A stretch of DNA of 64,000 nucleotides from Crambe crambe (lineage: Eukaryota; Porifera; Demospongiae; Poecilosclerida; Crambeidae): positions 4,670,501-4,734,500 of the forward strand of contig OZ004586.1 in NCBI GenBank assembly GCA_963924555.1, read 5' to 3'. The notes beneath the pieces are model-generated. The model saw nothing but the letters and a program-made list of their open reading frames with translations, did no database searches and had not been told where the DNA came from. Position numbers and translations under genes: made by a program. Within the stretch, counting starts at the first letter, position 1. The number at the start of each line of letters is the position of its first letter. Shown piece by piece: positions 23,830 through 35,079 of the stretch.

Positions 23830-24140
23830 CATGCCGCAATAGTGCTATTTATGTGTAAGGGCTGGTAAAACCATGCAGCTACGCCTTGCTGGTTCCCGCA
23901 TGTTACTGACCTATGTTGTTGTCGGTCTTTAGTTGGATATATGGCCCTGTTCGATGGTTAACTGAAAGTAAGCACTGCCATCTCTATGAAACAGTACAAT
24001 AGCTAACTATTGCTGCATACTGTATGATCTATCTGTTGATAAACTAATTGATTATAATTTCTGTTAATTAGGCATGATTTAGTCACTTTATGTTTATGTA
24101 TTCCCCTCCACCACCTCCCCATAGAATTTATGATGGATTT
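23830..24140. repeat. Intronic block shared with 43,660-43,955
   Basis: Collinear similarity with the sequence immediately upstream of the partial COR-like copy: GTGCTATTTATGTG, GGGCTGGTA, CTTTAGTTG, AAGCACTGCCATCTCTAT, TACTGTATGATCTATCTGTTG and CCCCTCCACCACCT. A weaker third piece lies at about 24,850-24,970. This links the duplicated 3' gene segment to an intron of the same locus and suggests that the duplication junction lies near 43,955. Confidence 0.7.
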
Positions 24141-25215
24141 TATAATACTATTCACCAAATCCTTCTACTTAACTAGATGTAAAAATGATGCTTCAGCCAC
24201 ATGACCATTCTCAGAGCCTGGCATGGGATATAATTATAGAATGAATAATATAGTTTGTGATGTGATGGTACACTCCTTCTCAGCATTTTTTCCAGGCAGC
24301 TGGCCATATATGCCCAACCACTTTGTGGTTTGGTTGGCCACTTGGCAAAGTTAGGTGGCCATAAAGCAAACATGATCAAATACTTTGGAAAATGGTTGGA
24401 TATTGCACGGAAAAAGGACAAGGGCCAGCAGATATATTTAACTCTGCTTTCTAAGATGAGTTTCATGATATTCCATACATATATCCATGTTACAAGATTG
24501 TTTATCAAATATGATGACATACTATTTAACGTTTGTAAAACATTGCTTGCTATGAGGTCTAATTAAGCATGTCTTCCCAACTATAAGTTTCCTCTCACTA
24601 TTGTGTTTAACAACTTGAGGTATCATTGCCCTAATGCTGTTAATTTTGAGGTTTTAATCAATGATAATATTGTAAAGATTACAATTAGGTGAGTGAAATG
24701 AACCCACACACTAATCATGGACCTGTATGAGGGTATGCAATTCAAAATATGCTCACATATCAGTTTTTTTTTAGTTGTAGTTTTTATGTTGTTGTTGTTG
24801 TTGTTTAGTATATACTTTTTTTCTCACTAAGCAGACTCAGTTCTCCAATAAATGTATAAACCTTTTCAGGAAACAGTAGCGAGGTGCTTTAACTGGAGTA
24901 AGTACAACCATCTCTATGAAACAGTGCAAGACTCCAAATAGCTGCATATGATCTATCCACTACTAGGAAGAAATCCTTTGACTTGATTAGACATAGAGAA
25001 TAAAGCAATTCTTCAGCTGCATGATCATTCTCAGTGAAACACTCAGAGCCTATAAAATGCTTCGTTCACCAATAATACAGATAGTGTAGTGTTAGTACAT
25101 GATTGCACACTGTTTATATATAGTAATGTGGTCATTACTCAATTTTGATTATTCCTCTACCATAGCCAGTCACGTCTTCTTATGTAATTGATGACCACAC
25201 CCTCTTCCATTGTAG

Positions 25216-25467
25216 ATCCCACACTCACTCCAGAGAATGTCAAGATTGTGTTGGAGCAAGTGAATAATTTGGATTATGGTTTTTTTTGTGTCTATGGCTC
25301 TTTATGTGTACCACATAACAAGAGAGGTGGTATCATGACTGCTTGTAATTATTTTGTCTCCTGCGGTTTGCACCCAACATTGATGAGACTAGCTGGTGTC
25401 CTCTACTGTCATGAGGAGGAAAGAGCTTTGACAGTTGTTAGGAGATTCCTGCACACACCATCTCCAG
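25216..25467 (+). CDS. Death-fold domain exon B (phase 1-1)
   Basis: A 252-nt open exon between TTGTAG and GTAAGA, phase 1 at both ends. The product opens with DPTLTPENVKIVLEQVNNLD, then FFCVYGSLCVPHNKRGG and HPTLMRLAGVLYCHEEERAL, ending TPSPG. The opening and the helix-5/6 region align with exons A and C. The tryptophan of the PSW motif is replaced (HPTLMRL). It probably encodes a divergent death domain of the same multi-domain protein. Confidence 0.65.
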
Positions 25468-25812
25468 GTAAGATATGAAGAATGTTCTACCATTGCACAC
25501 ACTAAGTGATTCAGTCACATTTATGTAGCTATGTATGTATGTATGTACTATAACAGTGTTGTTAATGTACTATCATGGGATACTTACTACATTACTTGTA
25601 TGTGTAACTATGTGGAGTGAGTTAATTGGAAGAATTCCTATACAAAGCTGCTGTCCACAGATTGGGTAGCTCCTAGCTTGATGTTGGGATTCTTGCATTC
25701 AATCGATCCACATCTGAATGAGTAATCCTTAACTCCACCCTTAAATTAATGAACTGTAACTAGCTATGAGCTTTGAATCATGAAGACAGTCACATATTGA
25801 TATTCGTATTTG

Positions 25813-26066
25813 TATGAGCGCACAAAATTTCTTCTAAATAAAAAGGTTAAGTTGGGATAGCCTAAAATCTAGCTGGGCTGTATAGTACTGCAGCCTCATA
25901 TGAAAACAATCCCTACATTTACATCCACTGCCTACAGCTAGCTATGGGCCGTTGTAAAAGTAGGGATTGTTTTCATATGAGGCTGCAGTACATTATACAG
26001 CCCAGCTAGATTTTAGGCCATCCCTACTTAACCTTTTTATTTAGAAGAAATTTTTTGCACTCGCTT
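25813..26066. mobile_element. Long hairpin MITE, family F
   Basis: Arms of about 110 bp: AAATTTCTTCTAAATAAAAA then CCTAAAATCTAGCTGGGCTG and GCAGCCTCATATGAAAACAA, repeated inverted on the other side, with a loop around CCACTGCCTACAGCTAGC. A near-identical copy at 47,273-48,154 is split by a Helentron-like unit. Non-coding. Confidence 0.85.
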
Positions 26067-26139
26067 GTTTCTTTTCTTTTTTCTTAGTGCTTGAAGTTGA
26101 ATGTATCACTTCAACTGAGAGTACAGCCAAGTGTATATA

Positions 26140-26445
26140 CTGGCTATAGGATGAGCATCTGTACTGTAATTCAGCAAAGAGTGACTGGAACATCATCAGA
26201 TAAGAATTAATAACGATTAAAAGCTTTTGCGGCTCCGCCCATAAGCCACGCTCCCTACCGACGTGCGCTTCAAAATGGCATTGAAAGATTAGCTAGTGTT
26301 CCGAGTGTTCGAATAGTGAAGTAGAACCTTAGTCAAAACTAATAGCAAAAGATCAGCCTCTAGGTGCCGCTCTAACAGATGGCCAAAGCAGAATTTTGAT
26401 GACTATAGCCAGTAAGCCGGTACGTCGATCTGATTATTATTATTA
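26140..26445. repeat. Inverted duplicate of 46,885-47,190
   Basis: Collinear reverse-complement match. Shared landmarks include GCCAGTAAGCCGGTACGTCG, CTCTAACAGATGGCCAAAGC and CCCATAAGCCACG, and the block ends in ATT/TAA triplet repeats. In both places a family F hairpin lies on the same side of the block, so the unit is larger than the hairpin. It contains CpG-rich sequence (CTACCGACGTGCGCTTC). Confidence 0.75.
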
Positions 26446-27060
26446 TTATTATTAAATAATGTGCACTGAGCAACATGGCTCATTGTAGTAAGGTGGGTAT
26501 ATACACAGCTAGTATTATTGCTGTTCAATGGTTTCAAACTGCCGTTTTGAATGATTCTCACGCATATAGCTTGATTGAAGTATGTCTGGGATTCGTTCAT
26601 TCAACATGGCTCTTTCTAAGTCTTTGGCACTTCAAATGATCACCTAGTTCATGTACATTGCAATCTCTGTTGTTTTTGTTCATTGCTGTCTTCTCTGCAT
26701 GGGCTTGATTTGTTGGCAAAGACGGCCAAGAAGCATCACTCTCTTCACGGTGTAGCATTACTGCATAGTGACTGTGAGCCTGAGCCTGTCTGTTTGTCCT
26801 AGTAACGTGGCTCTTGATTTGTTGGCAAAGACGGCCAAGAAGCATCACTCTCTTCACGGTGTAGCATTACTGCGTAGTGACTGCGAGCCTGAGCTTGAGC
26901 CTGTTTATCTTTTTGTCTTGGCTTAACTAGTAGCTAGATAATGCACGTGCTCGATACGCATCACCGCGCATCATTGCGCGCGCTATTAATACGTACCATC
27001 ATAGATTATAATAGTCGCCTTTGGCACTGTGCCTCGGCACTCCGGTGCCGAGGCAAAAAC
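26446..27060. repeat. Repeat R1 (copy 2) with internal tandem pair
   Basis: The left part repeats the R1 block of 9041-9270. Inside, a segment of about 110 bp (GCTTGATTTGTTGGCAAAGA through GTGACTGTGAGCCTGAGC) occurs twice in tandem at about 26,700-26,790 and 26,810-26,900. The right end is the hairpin GCCTCGGCACTCCGGTGCCG at 27,034-27,053. Confidence 0.55.
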
Positions 27061-27243
27061 GATCATGTAGTGGTGTGCTTTAGAAGGAAAAATAACCCTA
27101 TACAAAGTGGCTAGTCCACAATGTGTCATACATGTATTTAGAATTCCACTGTTAGTACTTTCTCAAAATAGCACCACCTGAGTACTGAATACATACAAAA
27201 GATAGTATGTGTGTATTTGACTATCCTTTTTCTCTTCCTGCAG

Positions 27244-27495
27244 ACCCAAGCCTCACTGTGGAAAATATGTGTGAGGTCCTCAAGGGAGTGGATCTGAATC
27301 ATTACTGTAGGAGATTTGATATTCCATACTCTGTACATAAGCAGTACCATGGCGACCTGTCTGATTCCAATAGAGCGTTGTGTAAGGAGTATTTGGATGC
27401 CCACCCTGCCCCCTCATGGGCACACATTGCAGAGGGTCTCTTTCTATCAAGGAAGCATGATGTGCTAAAACAACTAGAGCGACAGCACCCAATAG
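27244..27495 (+). CDS. Death-fold domain exon C (phase 1-1)
   Basis: A 252-nt open exon after a pyrimidine-rich tract and CTGCAG, ending before GTATGT, phase 1-1. The product opens DPSLTVENMCEVLKGVDLNH, then YCRRFDIPYSVHKQYHGDLS, a helix SNRALCKEYLDAHPAPSW and AHIAEGLFLSRKHDVLKQLE. The PAPSW motif and the LExxH-type final helix are typical death-domain features. Same length as exon B, opening like exons A and B. It is the last death-domain module before the GTPase exon. Confidence 0.75.
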
Positions 27496-27540
27496 GTATG
27501 TGAGTATTGGGTTCTGATTAATGACTACTCCCAAACATGT

Positions 27541-27766
27541 TCCAAAAATCTAGCTGGAATATGTATTATAACTGCATGCAAGAGAGTGAACTTAGTGAAG
27601 TGACCCTTACCCATCATCAAGTACAAGATACTATTCCTACTTCACTCCCATGATCAAGGGCCAAGGGAGTGAAGTAGGAATAGTATCTCGTACTTGATGA
27701 TGGGTAAGGGTCACTTCACTAAGTTCACTCTCTGTTATAATACATATTCCAGCTAGATTTTTGGGC
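27541..27766. mobile_element. Long hairpin element, about 105-bp arms
   Basis: The arms carry AAAATCTAGCTGGAATATG, AGAGTGAACTTAGTGAAGTG, ACCCTTACCCATCATCAAGT and ACTATTCCTACTTCACTCCC, all mirrored downstream with a loop of about 12 bp. Sequence after the right arm (27,835-27,875) ends with the family F terminus TTTATTTCGAAGAAATTTTT. Located directly downstream of death-domain exon C. Confidence 0.8.
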
Positions 27767-27902
27767 CATACTGCTTCGATGCTGCAGTACTTGGTTTTCA
27801 TAATGAAGCTGCAGTTATAATAGCATCCCTACTTCACATTTTTATTTCGAAGAAATTTTTTGCATTCACTTATAATAATAATAATAAGATAATAATCTTC
27901 TT

Positions 27903-28208
27903 CTTGACAGCCATAACTCCTGACTGCTTCATCTTATATCTACGATCTTGGTACCATATTGAAGCTCTACACCTGATCTAAGGAATGGTCTTGTTCAAAT
28001 TGATGTAAAGCTCAAGTCCTAACTGTCAATTGCCGTTCGCATGCCTTCGTGGACGCTTGACAGCCATAACTCCCGACTGCTGCATCCTATATCTACGATC
28101 TTGGTACCATCTTGAAGCTCTACACCTGATCTAAGGAATGGTATCGTTCAAATTGAAGTAAAGCTCAAGTCCTAACTGTCAATTGCCGTTTGAGTGCCTT
28201 CGTGGACG
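27903..28208. repeat. 153-bp tandem duplication
   Basis: Two direct copies start CTTGACAGCCATAACTCC at 27,903 and 28,056. They share GATCTTGGTACCAT, GAAGCTCTACACCTGATC and CTAACTGTCAATTGCCGTT and end TGCCTTCGTGGACG. Similarity is high, with scattered substitutions. A stretch rich in CGTAGA motifs follows (28,215-28,320). Confidence 0.85.
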
Positions 28209-28429
28209 ACTCAAATTCTCCAATGCTTCGTAGACAGCAAAGTTAGTTTATACACTTCATAGATGCTACGTAGACGTTTCGTAGACAACATTTAGAACGC
28301 TAGAACGCTTCGTAGATACTGTTGAGAAAAAAACTGTCTTGCTGAGTTGCGGTGGGCGTGGTAAGATTATTTGGTAAAGGGTCGTTCTTGACATCTTTAG
28401 CCACGCCCCTTGAAAAAAGTGTGCAAACA

Positions 28430-28783
28430 AGTGAGAGTAAAAACATTTCTTCTAAATGAAAGAGTGATGTAGGCTTGAGTACATGACTATAAAAAGTACG
28501 GAAACAAGGTGCTGGCTATGTACTGACCCTACATTGCTGCATGGACTGCTCTGCTAACTGTCCTAAAATTGACATAAACCCTACATTGCTGCAAGGTGTA
28601 GCCAAAAAAGATAGTATGGCAGCAACAATGTAGGGTTTATGTCAATTTTATGACAGTTAGCAGAGCAGTCCATGCAGCAATGTAGGGTCAGTACATAGCC
28701 AGCACCTTGTTTCCGTACTTTTTATAGTCATGTACTCAGCCTACATCACTCTTTCATTTAGAAGAAATGTTTTTACTCTCATA
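28430..28783. mobile_element. Long hairpin MITE, about 160-bp arms
   Basis: The left arm begins AGTGAGAGTAAAAACATTTC and the right arm is its inverted copy ending GTTTTTACTCTC. Internal landmarks are AAGTACGGAAACAAGGTGCT and ACCCTACATTGCTGCATGGA. The loop is about 40 bp. The terminal GAAGAAATNTTT motif ties it to family F. Non-coding. Confidence 0.85.
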
Positions 28784-28787
28784 TATA

Positions 28788-29030
28788 TCTAGGTCTACAC
28801 TCCAAAATGCCCCAAGCTTAGGTATATTGGTATGCTATGTATGTGTCCTGAAGTAGTAGCACTGCGGTGCCTAATTCACATGCTCTAATTGTAATCAAGC
28901 TGTAGATTGTTTCGCTCTGTCAAATGCTATAGTAGAGGTTCTTAGGCTTATCTAAGTGCTTTGTTACATATAAACACAGCAGCAAATCTCCTGAAGAGTT
29001 GAAGCACTAAAGAATGCTTTCTCGCTCGCA
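28788..29030 (+). mobile_element. Old, decayed Helitron/Helentron-like unit
   Basis: Starts TCTAGGTCTACACTCCAAAA after ATATATA, exactly as in the 47-55 kb array. It keeps CTTAGGCTTATCTAAGTGCT and a TTTCTCGCTCGC-like tail, but its 3' CTAG end is lost. Much more diverged than the array copies, so it is an older insertion of the same family. It abuts the right end of the 28.4-kb hairpin. Confidence 0.7.
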
Positions 29031-29756
29031 TCATACAGACCATTAATTTTAATTAAGGCAGTCATAGATTTCGTACCCTGACATGTGTGGAATTAAAATT
29101 GGAGCTGGAACATGTAGACAAAGCACTATGGTATTAGAGAGTTCAGTAGCACTCTCTATATAGAGATCCTAAATAAAGTAGAAAATTTACACAGCCAAAA
29201 TCACTACTTCCACCATAATTATGCCTTAGCTTCACATACATGATGTACTTCAAAAATTATGAAATTCTGCTCTCTTCTTTCTATCATAATTCTCACACTG
29301 CACTACTAACAGTTTTCATATCAAACTAGACCTCCCGCCTTTATTTTTTATGCTACTTCAAGAACATGTTGGTACAGTCTTGCTACACTCCTTAATTTTA
29401 TAACATTATGGATGCCACTATTTGTGTACATGCACATAATATGTATGCCACCTCTAAGCCACTTTAGATTATAGCTAGTCACAATCAAGGAATCTCATCG
29501 GTCCATTTGGTGAATTCTATTCACTTAGAATCACGCCTTATGGCACTTAGAATTCATTTGCCCTAGGATGAAAACCCGGTAAATATGGTCATTCCAACTG
29601 GTCCAATTCTAGCAATGCATTGTGGTGGCCATGGTTATTGTTTTAGGGGTGCTCTGATTCATGTTTGTTGCATTTAAAAATCATGGTTATTATTTCCAAG
29701 TGTGTGTTGAGGTAAGTATGTTAAACAACTCCAGTGATTGGCTGTAGTCTAAATAA

Positions 29757-29906
29757 GTTAGACACCTCAACCAAAGGGATCTATGGTCTGTTTAGAAACC
29801 TTCGGCCCTTAGTAGCGCCCTCGCTGCACTCAGGATGCTACAGCCCAGGGCTCTCAGGTTTCTAAATAGACCGTAGATCCCTTGGTCTCGTTGTCTAACT
29901 ATTATT
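29757..29906. repeat. Fold-back, about 45-bp arms
   Basis: The arms GGGATCTATGGTCTGTTTAG and CTAAATAGACCGTAGATCCC extend outward to TTAGACA/TGTCTAA. The loop of about 55 bp is CpG- and GC-rich (TAGCGCCCTCGCTGCACTCA). Probably a small MITE. Confidence 0.7.
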
Positions 29907-29939
29907 TAGAAAAAGTGACTGTATCTCGCATTGTTAAGT

Positions 29940-30800
29940 AATAGTTATATCCCGAGTGTGAGGGATATATCCGGTTTAAAGCTCGAGGGCCAAGAGCTTT
30001 AAATCCGGATACTCCCAAGCACGAGGGATATAAGTATTTTGTGTCTGCCCAGTCCGAAGATCAAAGAAGGCGGCGTGCAAAATACCAGCTCGCTGTTGAC
30101 CAGCTAGAATGTATACTAGCCACTCTCAGAAAAACTTGTTGGGTTTGAAACGTGGAATTTTAATGTTATTCATCGACCACGGTGCACGTTTATAACGATA
30201 TTCATTGACCACATTCCACGTTCAAACCCAACAAGCTTTTCAGATTGTAGCCAGCATAAAATCCAAGCTGTCTCACAGCACAGGCTGGCGTTTTGCATGC
30301 CAGTTTGCTCCTAGCTGCCCTGCTAGGTCACTGCCCAACTAGGGCACTGTGCCCCTGCCCTGTGTGGGCGAGTTAAAGCACAGCACAGTGCAGTGGGTGG
30401 GTTGTAGCACGCTCAAACTTTATGTGATTTAAAGTTCGAGTGGCTTCTTTGATCTTCGGGCTGGGCATTAGTAGTGGGCGATACTAGCTTTTTTGTAACG
30501 ATACGATACCAAGTACTTTCCTCCCAAAAAGAATGATATTGATACTGTAATGATACGATACTAAATGGTGGTGGATTGATAAAAAGGTTATATTTTTGTT
30601 TAGAAATAAGAGTTTATAGCTAAACTAGCTCAGCTGCTAGATAGGGACCCGCTAGATAGACTGTACTCTGCACTTTGCACTGTCACATGATAAGGTCGAT
30701 ACCCGCCTAATTGATATTTCGATACTGATACTTGGTTCCATCAGTGAGGTATCGATATTTGGTATCAGTATCGCCCACCACTACTGGGCATGACACAACT
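29940..30800. mobile_element. Element family G, copy 1, split by a hAT-like MITE
   Basis: Shares with 36,246-37,160, in inverted orientation, the block TTGATCTTCGGGCTGGGCAT, an internal inverted pair (CTTGTTGGGTTTGAAACGTG / CACGTTCAAACCCAACAAG) and the far end ATATCCCGAGTGTGAGGGAT. The GGGCTGGGCATGACAC end is interrupted at 30,469-30,783 by another element. Non-coding and unclassified. Confidence 0.6.
30469..30783. mobile_element. 315-bp hAT-like MITE, 8-bp TSD
   Basis: The terminal inverted repeats TAGTAGTGGGCGATACT and AGTATCGCCCACCACTA are flanked by the exact 8-bp duplication CTGGGCAT (30,461-30,468 and 30,784-30,791). An 8-bp duplication and TAGNGGTGGGCG-type ends are hallmarks of the hAT superfamily. 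Internal sequence is GATAC-rich and non-coding. It sits inside family G, so it is the younger of the two. Confidence 0.9.
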
Positions 30801-32599
30801 TACTTTATGTCCCAGACTGTGTTTACTTGGGGTGTTGGCTTTTATACGTAGATGTGGTGACTAATACCACATCAACACTGCTTATACCTTTCTATTTTAT
30901 TAATACACACCACAAACATGATAGCACACCAGACGTTAATGGACATCATAGGAGTGGAGTAGGAATAGTTAGCTCATATTTGGTGATGGGTAAGGGGTTA
31001 CTCGACTGAAGTTTACTCGCTTGTTGCTGAACTTTTTTGAACTGCACACAGCCATCCCTACTTCTTTTTTTATTTAGAATAAAAATTTTTTCTTAATAGG
31101 GCTAGAGGCCGGGGGTTGGGCTCAAGAGTTTCTGGCGCACACAGCGAACGATGAGCTACGTGCACAAGACTACATATAGCTAGCTCCTGTTTTGGAATCG
31201 TGATGGCTCTTCGAAAGTTCTTGAAGGAGGAAAGGGAGAGTGTTTCATTAATGGAGTCTTAATTAAAGGAAACTATTAGCCAGAGGGAAGTACAATCGTT
31301 ACACTCAAAAACAGAGAGCAAATTCACTGATGAGAATGGACCTGCAAAATGCAGCTGCACTTTTTTCTCAGCTCTTTGGTTTCAATGTAAGCTATCTACT
31401 AGTTGCCAATTTTAGCTAAATGAAAAGGTTTCATTTCTTAACAGGTAGATGAATCAACCTGTCAAAGGTTGAGGACTGAATACCTTAGTCAGCTGAAGTT
31501 AGCATCTCAGAAAGATGATTGTATTGTCGCAGTCAAAAGTTTACCAACAAAACCTCATTAAAGGCCTCTTATTTTTAGACGGAACAGTACAGGATTACAT
31601 CAAAGCATTAAGGATAGCTGGAGGAGTTGTAAATACAACAATTGTAATGGCAGCTGCCAATGGTATTGTTAAGGCTAAGGATATTAGCCATCTAGCTTCT
31701 CATGGTGGTAATATTAATATCAACAAAGGCTGGGCTTGATCTTTATTAAACGTAAATGTTCAAATGCTGGGAAAGTTTCAACACCAGATTTTGAGAAAAT
31801 TGAAGTCCTCATGAATGACATTCCAAACCAGTTGATCATAAATTGGGCTCTATCTTTGCCTCCAACTGGTCGGTGGACAATGCATCGTGCTGGAGAGAAG
31901 GTGGTACCAATTGCCCATGTACCGTAGGACATGTTAATTTCGTCAGGGAAAAAAATTCGTCTATTTCACCGTTGGTATAAAAAGTTGAGATTTTATTCGT
32001 CATATTTTTTACTGTCATAAATTTTTTCATGCAAATACATGTGGTAGATCTAGATCGTCAATCGTGATCGCTTCATGCAAGAGCTAGCTAGAGACTGCTG
32101 TAAGAGAACTGCTCCAAAAGCTGCTCGTGGCTCATCTCAAATAGTTGCACCTGGTAGGGATCTCTCCAATCCTGATGCACCATCAAGGCTATGCTGTGCA
32201 GTTGAAGAGAGTCTCAGATTAAAAGAGAGGTCCATACATTAAGATAACGAGGTTAGTTGGTTCTCGCCTACACTCCAGCTCCTCTCCTACAGCAGCAGCC
32301 CAAATAGCTTTGTATTCATGATAGCCACGAATGCAAGTGTCTCTCTCAAAATAGCTAGTTGGTCCACCTGCCTTTGGACTTCAACAGAAACTGGGTGGGG
32401 GAAAAATTTCGTCTTCAATGCGCATATGTGAAGATTTATCCTTTCAATTTTTTCATTAGTATAACGATTCCGGATATGACGGAATTTCCTCCTAATGAAA
32501 TTAGCCCACCCTACGGTAGATGACAAGCGGCAAATTACTGCTGTGCTTGCTGCTAACATGACAGGTGAGTTGAGTGTGTGCATTGGTCACTGAAACAGC

Positions 32600-32743
32600 T
32601 AGCCTCGTCCCCAGGCTCTCGCGCACGCACAGAGGGGGGAGGAGAAGAAAGAGAGCCTGGTACATACTGAGACTGTGCATGCTCAGTTTTTTGAGCCATT
32701 TACGAAGGAAGCAGCAATTCCTACTGGCTTTGGGAAGAGGCTA
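32600..32743. mobile_element. 144-bp TAGCCTCG-family element
   Basis: Starts TAGCCTCGTCCCCAGGCTCT and ends GGGAAGAGGCTA, with the family's inner inverted segment (AGGCTCTCGCGC / AGAGAGCCTGGTA). No clear target-site duplication remains. A partial inverted relative lies at 34,335-34,395 (GTACCAGGCTCTCTTTCTTC). Inserted within the dead pogo-like transposon. Confidence 0.7.
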
Positions 32744-34620
32744 TGTTATGAAATCCTCCTTTTGTGTGATGGAACACCAGTATAACCAACTTGATGCTTC
32801 AAAGAGCTGTGCTGTAGTTTCTCCCCTGATGCATAGCTATACTAGTATATCTGCCTGATGGTAGATCAAATAATCTATTTCTAATTGTAGCACATCGAAA
32901 CATCATCGCGCATCATAATGAGATAACACGCTGGGCGGCAGAAGTCTCACGTAATGAAATTTACGATCACACACGGCTGTTTTCCAAGGACATTTACCTA
33001 TAATTAGAATAATTACTCAATCTTGCATAACAACGCCTAAGAACACTTTGTGGTGGTTGCTATGGCTCCCCTTCCTCTTCTGTGCTTAAACTATAAGAGG
33101 CCTTTGTTCTGGGAGAGCCACACCTTTGGAGAGCCATAAAAGCTATTGCACATATTTCTTTAACTGCTGGCATTCATGTATGCACATGAAGTTGATGTTC
33201 AATAATTGAAGGTGGTCACTTTCAAAGCCTACAGCATTGTTCCAGAAGTGGTGCCATTAATGTAGTAATGTAGTAGTGAAGTAGACACCTGAAATAATCT
33301 CCTGAAACTAATTTCTAACTGGTAACATTTTTTTACACAAAAATACTGCTGCTTAAATTAATGGCTGTGCACATCATAAAAATGTGTAATTTCTGATAGA
33401 AATGACAAATGATGAGATCCAAACAACACAGTGGGGTCTAATTCTCTCTATGTTGAAAGTCAGGCTCAATTCCAGATGTGTAAGCACACCTGAAACAGAA
33501 GTAGACATGAAAATCATATAACGTCAGGGTCAAAATAAAGTTAACTTACGTTAGCAGGTGATCACTCCACATAGACCACTGCAAGTCAAATCAGAACACA
33601 GAAAGTCTACAAGCAAACTGTATAACTTTACATATTGCCACTTCCACATACAGGGTGATCCAATATGATAATTACGTCTCATGCATCATGATCAGCAAAG
33701 ACCATCTCTAACCAGCACATCTAATTATATAAATACACACACTTAAGGAAACAGTACTTAGAACTGGAATAACTGGTTCTAATTGATGATATTAACACTA
33801 CTCAACATAATTATTGGCACGATGCATTGATATCGCAGTGTCAATAAGGAGATCAGTGAAAAAGAATGGTGTCGATGGTATCTTAAAAGCCAAAACTATT
33901 ACATGCTAGAACACTGCCAAATAGCTATAAAGACTTTGTTTTGTAGTATCCATGCTATCATTCATACTGTACTGTATACAGTACCAGGCTGTCATCTCCA
34001 AGCAAAAAAATGTTCCCACTTAGTGTAAAGTATCACCATGCTTCGTCAGTTCTAAGCATCACAAGTTTTAGCAGTGCCTTAAAGTAAACAGCTCATAACT
34101 AAGGCTTCGCTTGGACTAGAGCCACCGCTCTTTTTGGAGGAGCCAGCTTGATCTTTCCTCCATTTTGTTATGTAAACAGCACATGTCTTAGGCCACTCCC
34201 AATGCCCTAAAATACTGTATAAAGCATAGTACTATAGACCGGAAGTGCTGTTGCTATAGCGTTGTTATGTGTCAGAAAATATTTTGGGGGTGTGTCTAAG
34301 TTTCCATTAAGTGATTGAGACGTTAACAGCCGTGCACAGTGTACCAGGCTCTCTTTCTTCCCCTCCCCCTTCCGTGCATGCATGAGAGCCTAACAGCAGG
34401 CAAATGGTTTTTGTGCAGGTGAATTGCTACCACCTCAATTGATTTATAAGGGAAAGATAAATGGATGCCACCCACAAATTGCTTTTCCTTCACAGTGGGA
34501 TATTTGGCATAGCTACTGATAACCACTGGAGTAATGAAGTCACAACGAAGCGATACATAGAAAAGATCTTGCTTCCAAAGAAAAGACCAATTTGAAACTT
34601 GAAAGCTCACATCCTGTTCT
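32744..34620. other. No gene seen between transposase fragments
   Basis: AT-rich sequence separating the N- and C-terminal parts of the pogo-like remnant. Apart from the partial MITE near 34,335-34,395 I see no exon, repeat unit or family match. Confidence 0.4.
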
Positions 34621-35079
34621 AGTGCTTGATTGTTTCAGAGGTTAGACCACAAGGCAAAGCAACATTATATCAATTCAAATTCCGTACCGACAGACTCCAA
34701 CCTTTAGATGTATCAATCGATAAGCCTATGAAGGATGAACTAAGGGGAAAGTTCCATGTCTGGTATGCAAGTGAAGTAGAAAAGCAGATGTTCCTGTTGA
34801 GAAGATGAAAGTAGATGTAAGCATGTCCAACGTCAAAGGAAGGAGTGTAAACTAGATCATTTCATCCTGTCAAGCTTTGCAAAGTTGTCCTGAAATTTCC
34901 ATCAATGGCTTTCGAAAGACTGGAATTCTTCCTGCCATTGAAGCCATTCGAAAACAGCAAGTTTAATAATGACTTTAATAATGACTGTTATTTATGATGA
35001 AAATTTAATCACATAATAGCTAATTAAATTATGCTTAGAACAAATGAAAGTTTTTCAAAACATTGAATAAAGTGCTAGT

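Larger units (their letters stand above)
31200..34967 (+). pseudogene. Pogo/Tigger-like transposase remnant
   Basis: Scattered collinear pieces match pogo-type DDE transposases of marine invertebrates. At 31,560-31,740 they read LDGTVQDYIKALRIAGGVV and MAAANGIVKAKDISHLASHG. At 31,745-31,925 they read RKCSNAGKVST, IPNQLIINWALSLPPTGRW and TMHRAGEKVVPIAHV, where NWDQTG would be usual, so the aspartate is lost. At 34,680-34,800 they read TDRLQPLDVSIDKPMKDELR and GKFHVWYASEVEKQM. At 34,890-34,965 they read ISINGFRKTGILPAIEAIRK. Several stops and frame changes separate them. The central catalytic part is missing, replaced by about 2.6 kb of unrelated sequence that includes a 144-bp MITE. A dead plain DNA transposon. 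Confidence 0.65.

Noticed and set aside
32287-32583. 98-codon minus-strand frame inside the pogo-like remnant
   Set aside because: No family resemblance. It overlaps transposon debris and runs up to the 144-bp MITE.
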